Assembly: GCF_014109825.1 (NCBI RefSeq)
Contig: NZ_CP059576.1
Location: 3,517,501 to 3,581,500 of the forward strand
Source: Legionella sp. PC997
Lineage (GTDB): Bacteria > Pseudomonadota > Gammaproteobacteria > Legionellales > Legionellaceae
DNA length: 64,000 bases
Reading direction: 5' to 3'
Shown: piece after piece, positions 63,083-64,000 of the stretch
Layout of the letters: the number at the start of each line of letters is the position of its first letter
Position numbering within the stretch: position 1 is the stretch's first letter
Notes under the pieces: generated by a model
Databases searched by the model: none
Seen by the model: only the letters and a program-made list of their open reading frames with translations
Told to the model about the DNA's origin: nothing
Translations under genes and position numbers: made by a program

Positions 63083-63111
63083 TCTGGGTCATCACTTCGC
63101 TCTGACCCAGA
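63083..63111. repeat. CCTGGGT-type hairpin repeat, copy 4
   Basis: Arms TCTGGGTCA (63083-63091) and TGACCCAGA (63103-63111) enclose an 11-base loop with TTCGCT. It lies just after acs; the core CTGGGT/ACCCAG and the TTCGCT loop match the other copies. Confidence 0.7.
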
Positions 63112-63241
63112 CTCAAATGATCACGCCCCAAAATGTGTAAATTTTTAGCAATTTGTTGACTAAATGCAAAAAATGTATTGCTTTATATGCGAAATACGAT
63201 TAAAATTAGTCACGTTTTAGCTAAAGGTCAGATCCCCTAAA

Positions 63242-64000
63242 ATGCAAGAAGCCCCGGATTGTTTTGATTTTTCTCAGCTGTCCTTGGAGGAAATTGCCAA
63301 TTTACTCCAACGTTTTAGCGTGCGCCTAACTCCTGATGAAGCCCTCACCATACAGAATTCCCTCTTAAAGCGACCACCAACTTATGCAGAATGCATTTTA
63401 TGGTCTATTCAGGGATCTGAACATTGTTCTTATAAAAGCAGCCGCAAACATCTCAATAAGTTCAATACCAAAGCCCCCCACGTCATCCTGGGTCCTAAAG
63501 AAGATGCCGGAATTGTTGCAGTAGCAACGGATAAACAAGACAGACGTTACGGCATTGTGGTAAGCCATGAATCGCATAATCATCCCTCACAACTTGTACC
63601 TTTCGAAGGTGCTGCGACTGGAGTGGGTGGGAATGTACGCGATGTTTGCTGTATGGGCGCGGAAGTAATTGCAGTGGCGGACAGTTTGCGTTTTGGCGAT
63701 ATTGATCGCCCAAAAACGAAATGGATAAATCAAGGAGTTGTTCAAGGAATTGCAGGTTATGCGAATCCTCTTGGCATTCCAAATTTAGGTGGGGATACTT
63801 ATTACGACGAAGCCTATAATGAAAATTGTCTGGTTACTGTCGTTACTTTAGGAGTGGTCAGAGAAGATCAAATCATCCATTCTTATGCCCCACCCCACGC
63901 AGAGGGCTATCAATTTATTTTAGTGGGTAAACCCACAGATAATAGTGGCTTTGGCGGGGCGGCTTTCGCTTCAGCAACCCTAAGTGAAGAACAACAAGAA
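63242..64000 (+). CDS. purL: Phosphoribosylformylglycinamidine synthase PurL, N-terminal part
   Basis: The gene runs off the window; 253 codons are present and open to base 64000. The protein shows SSRKHLNKFNT, then SHESHNHPSQLVPFEGAATGVGGNVRDVCCMGA, the small-type PurL ATP/FGAR-binding region, and PNLGGDTYYDEAY. PurL converts FGAR to FGAM in purine synthesis using ATP and PurQ-derived ammonia. A weak promoter (TTGCTT, 17-base spacer, TAAAAT) may lie at about 63178-63206. The start at 63242 lacks a clear ribosome site. Confidence 0.93.
   Translation, partial: MQEAPDCFDFSQLSLEEIANLLQRFSVRLTPDEALTIQNSLLKRPPTYAECILWSIQGSEHCSYKSSRKHLNKFNTKAPHVILGPKEDAGIVAVATDKQDRRYGIVVSHESHNHPSQLVPFEGAATGVGGNVRDVCCMGAEVIAVADSLRFGDIDRPKTKWINQGVVQGIAGYANPLGIPNLGGDTYYDEAYNENCLVTVVTLGVVREDQIIHSYAPPHAEGYQFILVGKPTDNSGFGGAAFASATLSEEQQE

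Noticed and set aside
1..64000. CRISPR array
   Set aside because: I saw no set of regularly spaced direct repeats with unique spacers. The 21-base repeats at 4170-4263 are coding and have no spacers.

Overview
The window looks like a Legionella chromosome. The strongest evidence is a complete tmRNA gene (minus strand, 33027-33431) whose tag reads ANDENFAGGEAIAA, the tag I recall for Legionella. Supporting evidence is an lvrRABC-type regulatory block ahead of a genomic-island type IV secretion system, a RocC-like ProQ/FinO protein beside the glycolytic genes, and at least two effector-like proteins. The species cannot be fixed from the sequence alone.

Positions 1 to about 33,026 are the right-hand part of an integrative conjugative element (ICE) inserted at the 3' end of ssrA; its left end lies outside the window. 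In order it carries: (a) a type I restriction-modification operon (hsdM fragment, hsdS, a SIR2-like DUF4917 gene, an AlbA_2/ATPase regulator, hsdR and a YgjP-type metallopeptidase) at 1-8560; (b) a control block with an S24-type repressor, its palindromic operators, lvrA, lvrB and a CsrA paralogue at 8543-10798; (c) a complete P-type T4SS, virB2 to virB11 and virD4, at 10795-21589, followed by a membrane protein; (d) a MOBQ-type relaxase-helicase facing the other way, a probable oriT at about 25641-25668 and two small TraC/TraD-like genes; (e) cargo: a GNAT-HEPN fusion, a methyltransferase, a small protein with an internal duplication and a queuosine-precursor transporter; (f) a second repressor with palindromic operators, an excisionase-like gene and a tyrosine integrase next to ssrA.

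Positions 33,027-64,000 are chromosomal backbone. After ssrA and prlC comes a membrane protein related to the ICE membrane protein, then a tkt-gap-pgk-pyk central-carbon cluster, tRNA-Gly(CCC), an F-box-like candidate effector, rocC, a Pmp3-like peptide, dapB and glmM. Next is a probable exopolysaccharide locus (47908-55772): a minus-strand set (degenerate polysaccharide deacetylase, histidine phosphatase, ATP-grasp ligase, pseudo-receiver/PIG-L deacetylase) diverges from a processive family-2 glycosyltransferase overlapping a TPR/outer-membrane-type protein. The window ends with a large candidate effector carrying a CX5R phosphatase-like motif, a valine/propionate catabolic set (mmsA, mmsB, acs) and the 5' part of purL.

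Dispersed intergenic hairpins (CCTGGGT...ACCCAGG and a TTCCCG family) occur only in the chromosomal half. The best candidates for undescribed biology are the exopolysaccharide locus with its pseudo-receiver deacetylase, the DUF4917 gene inside the type I R-M operon, the GNAT-HEPN fusion next to oriT, and the CX5R and F-box effector candidates. All functions are assigned by reading motifs; no database search was run.
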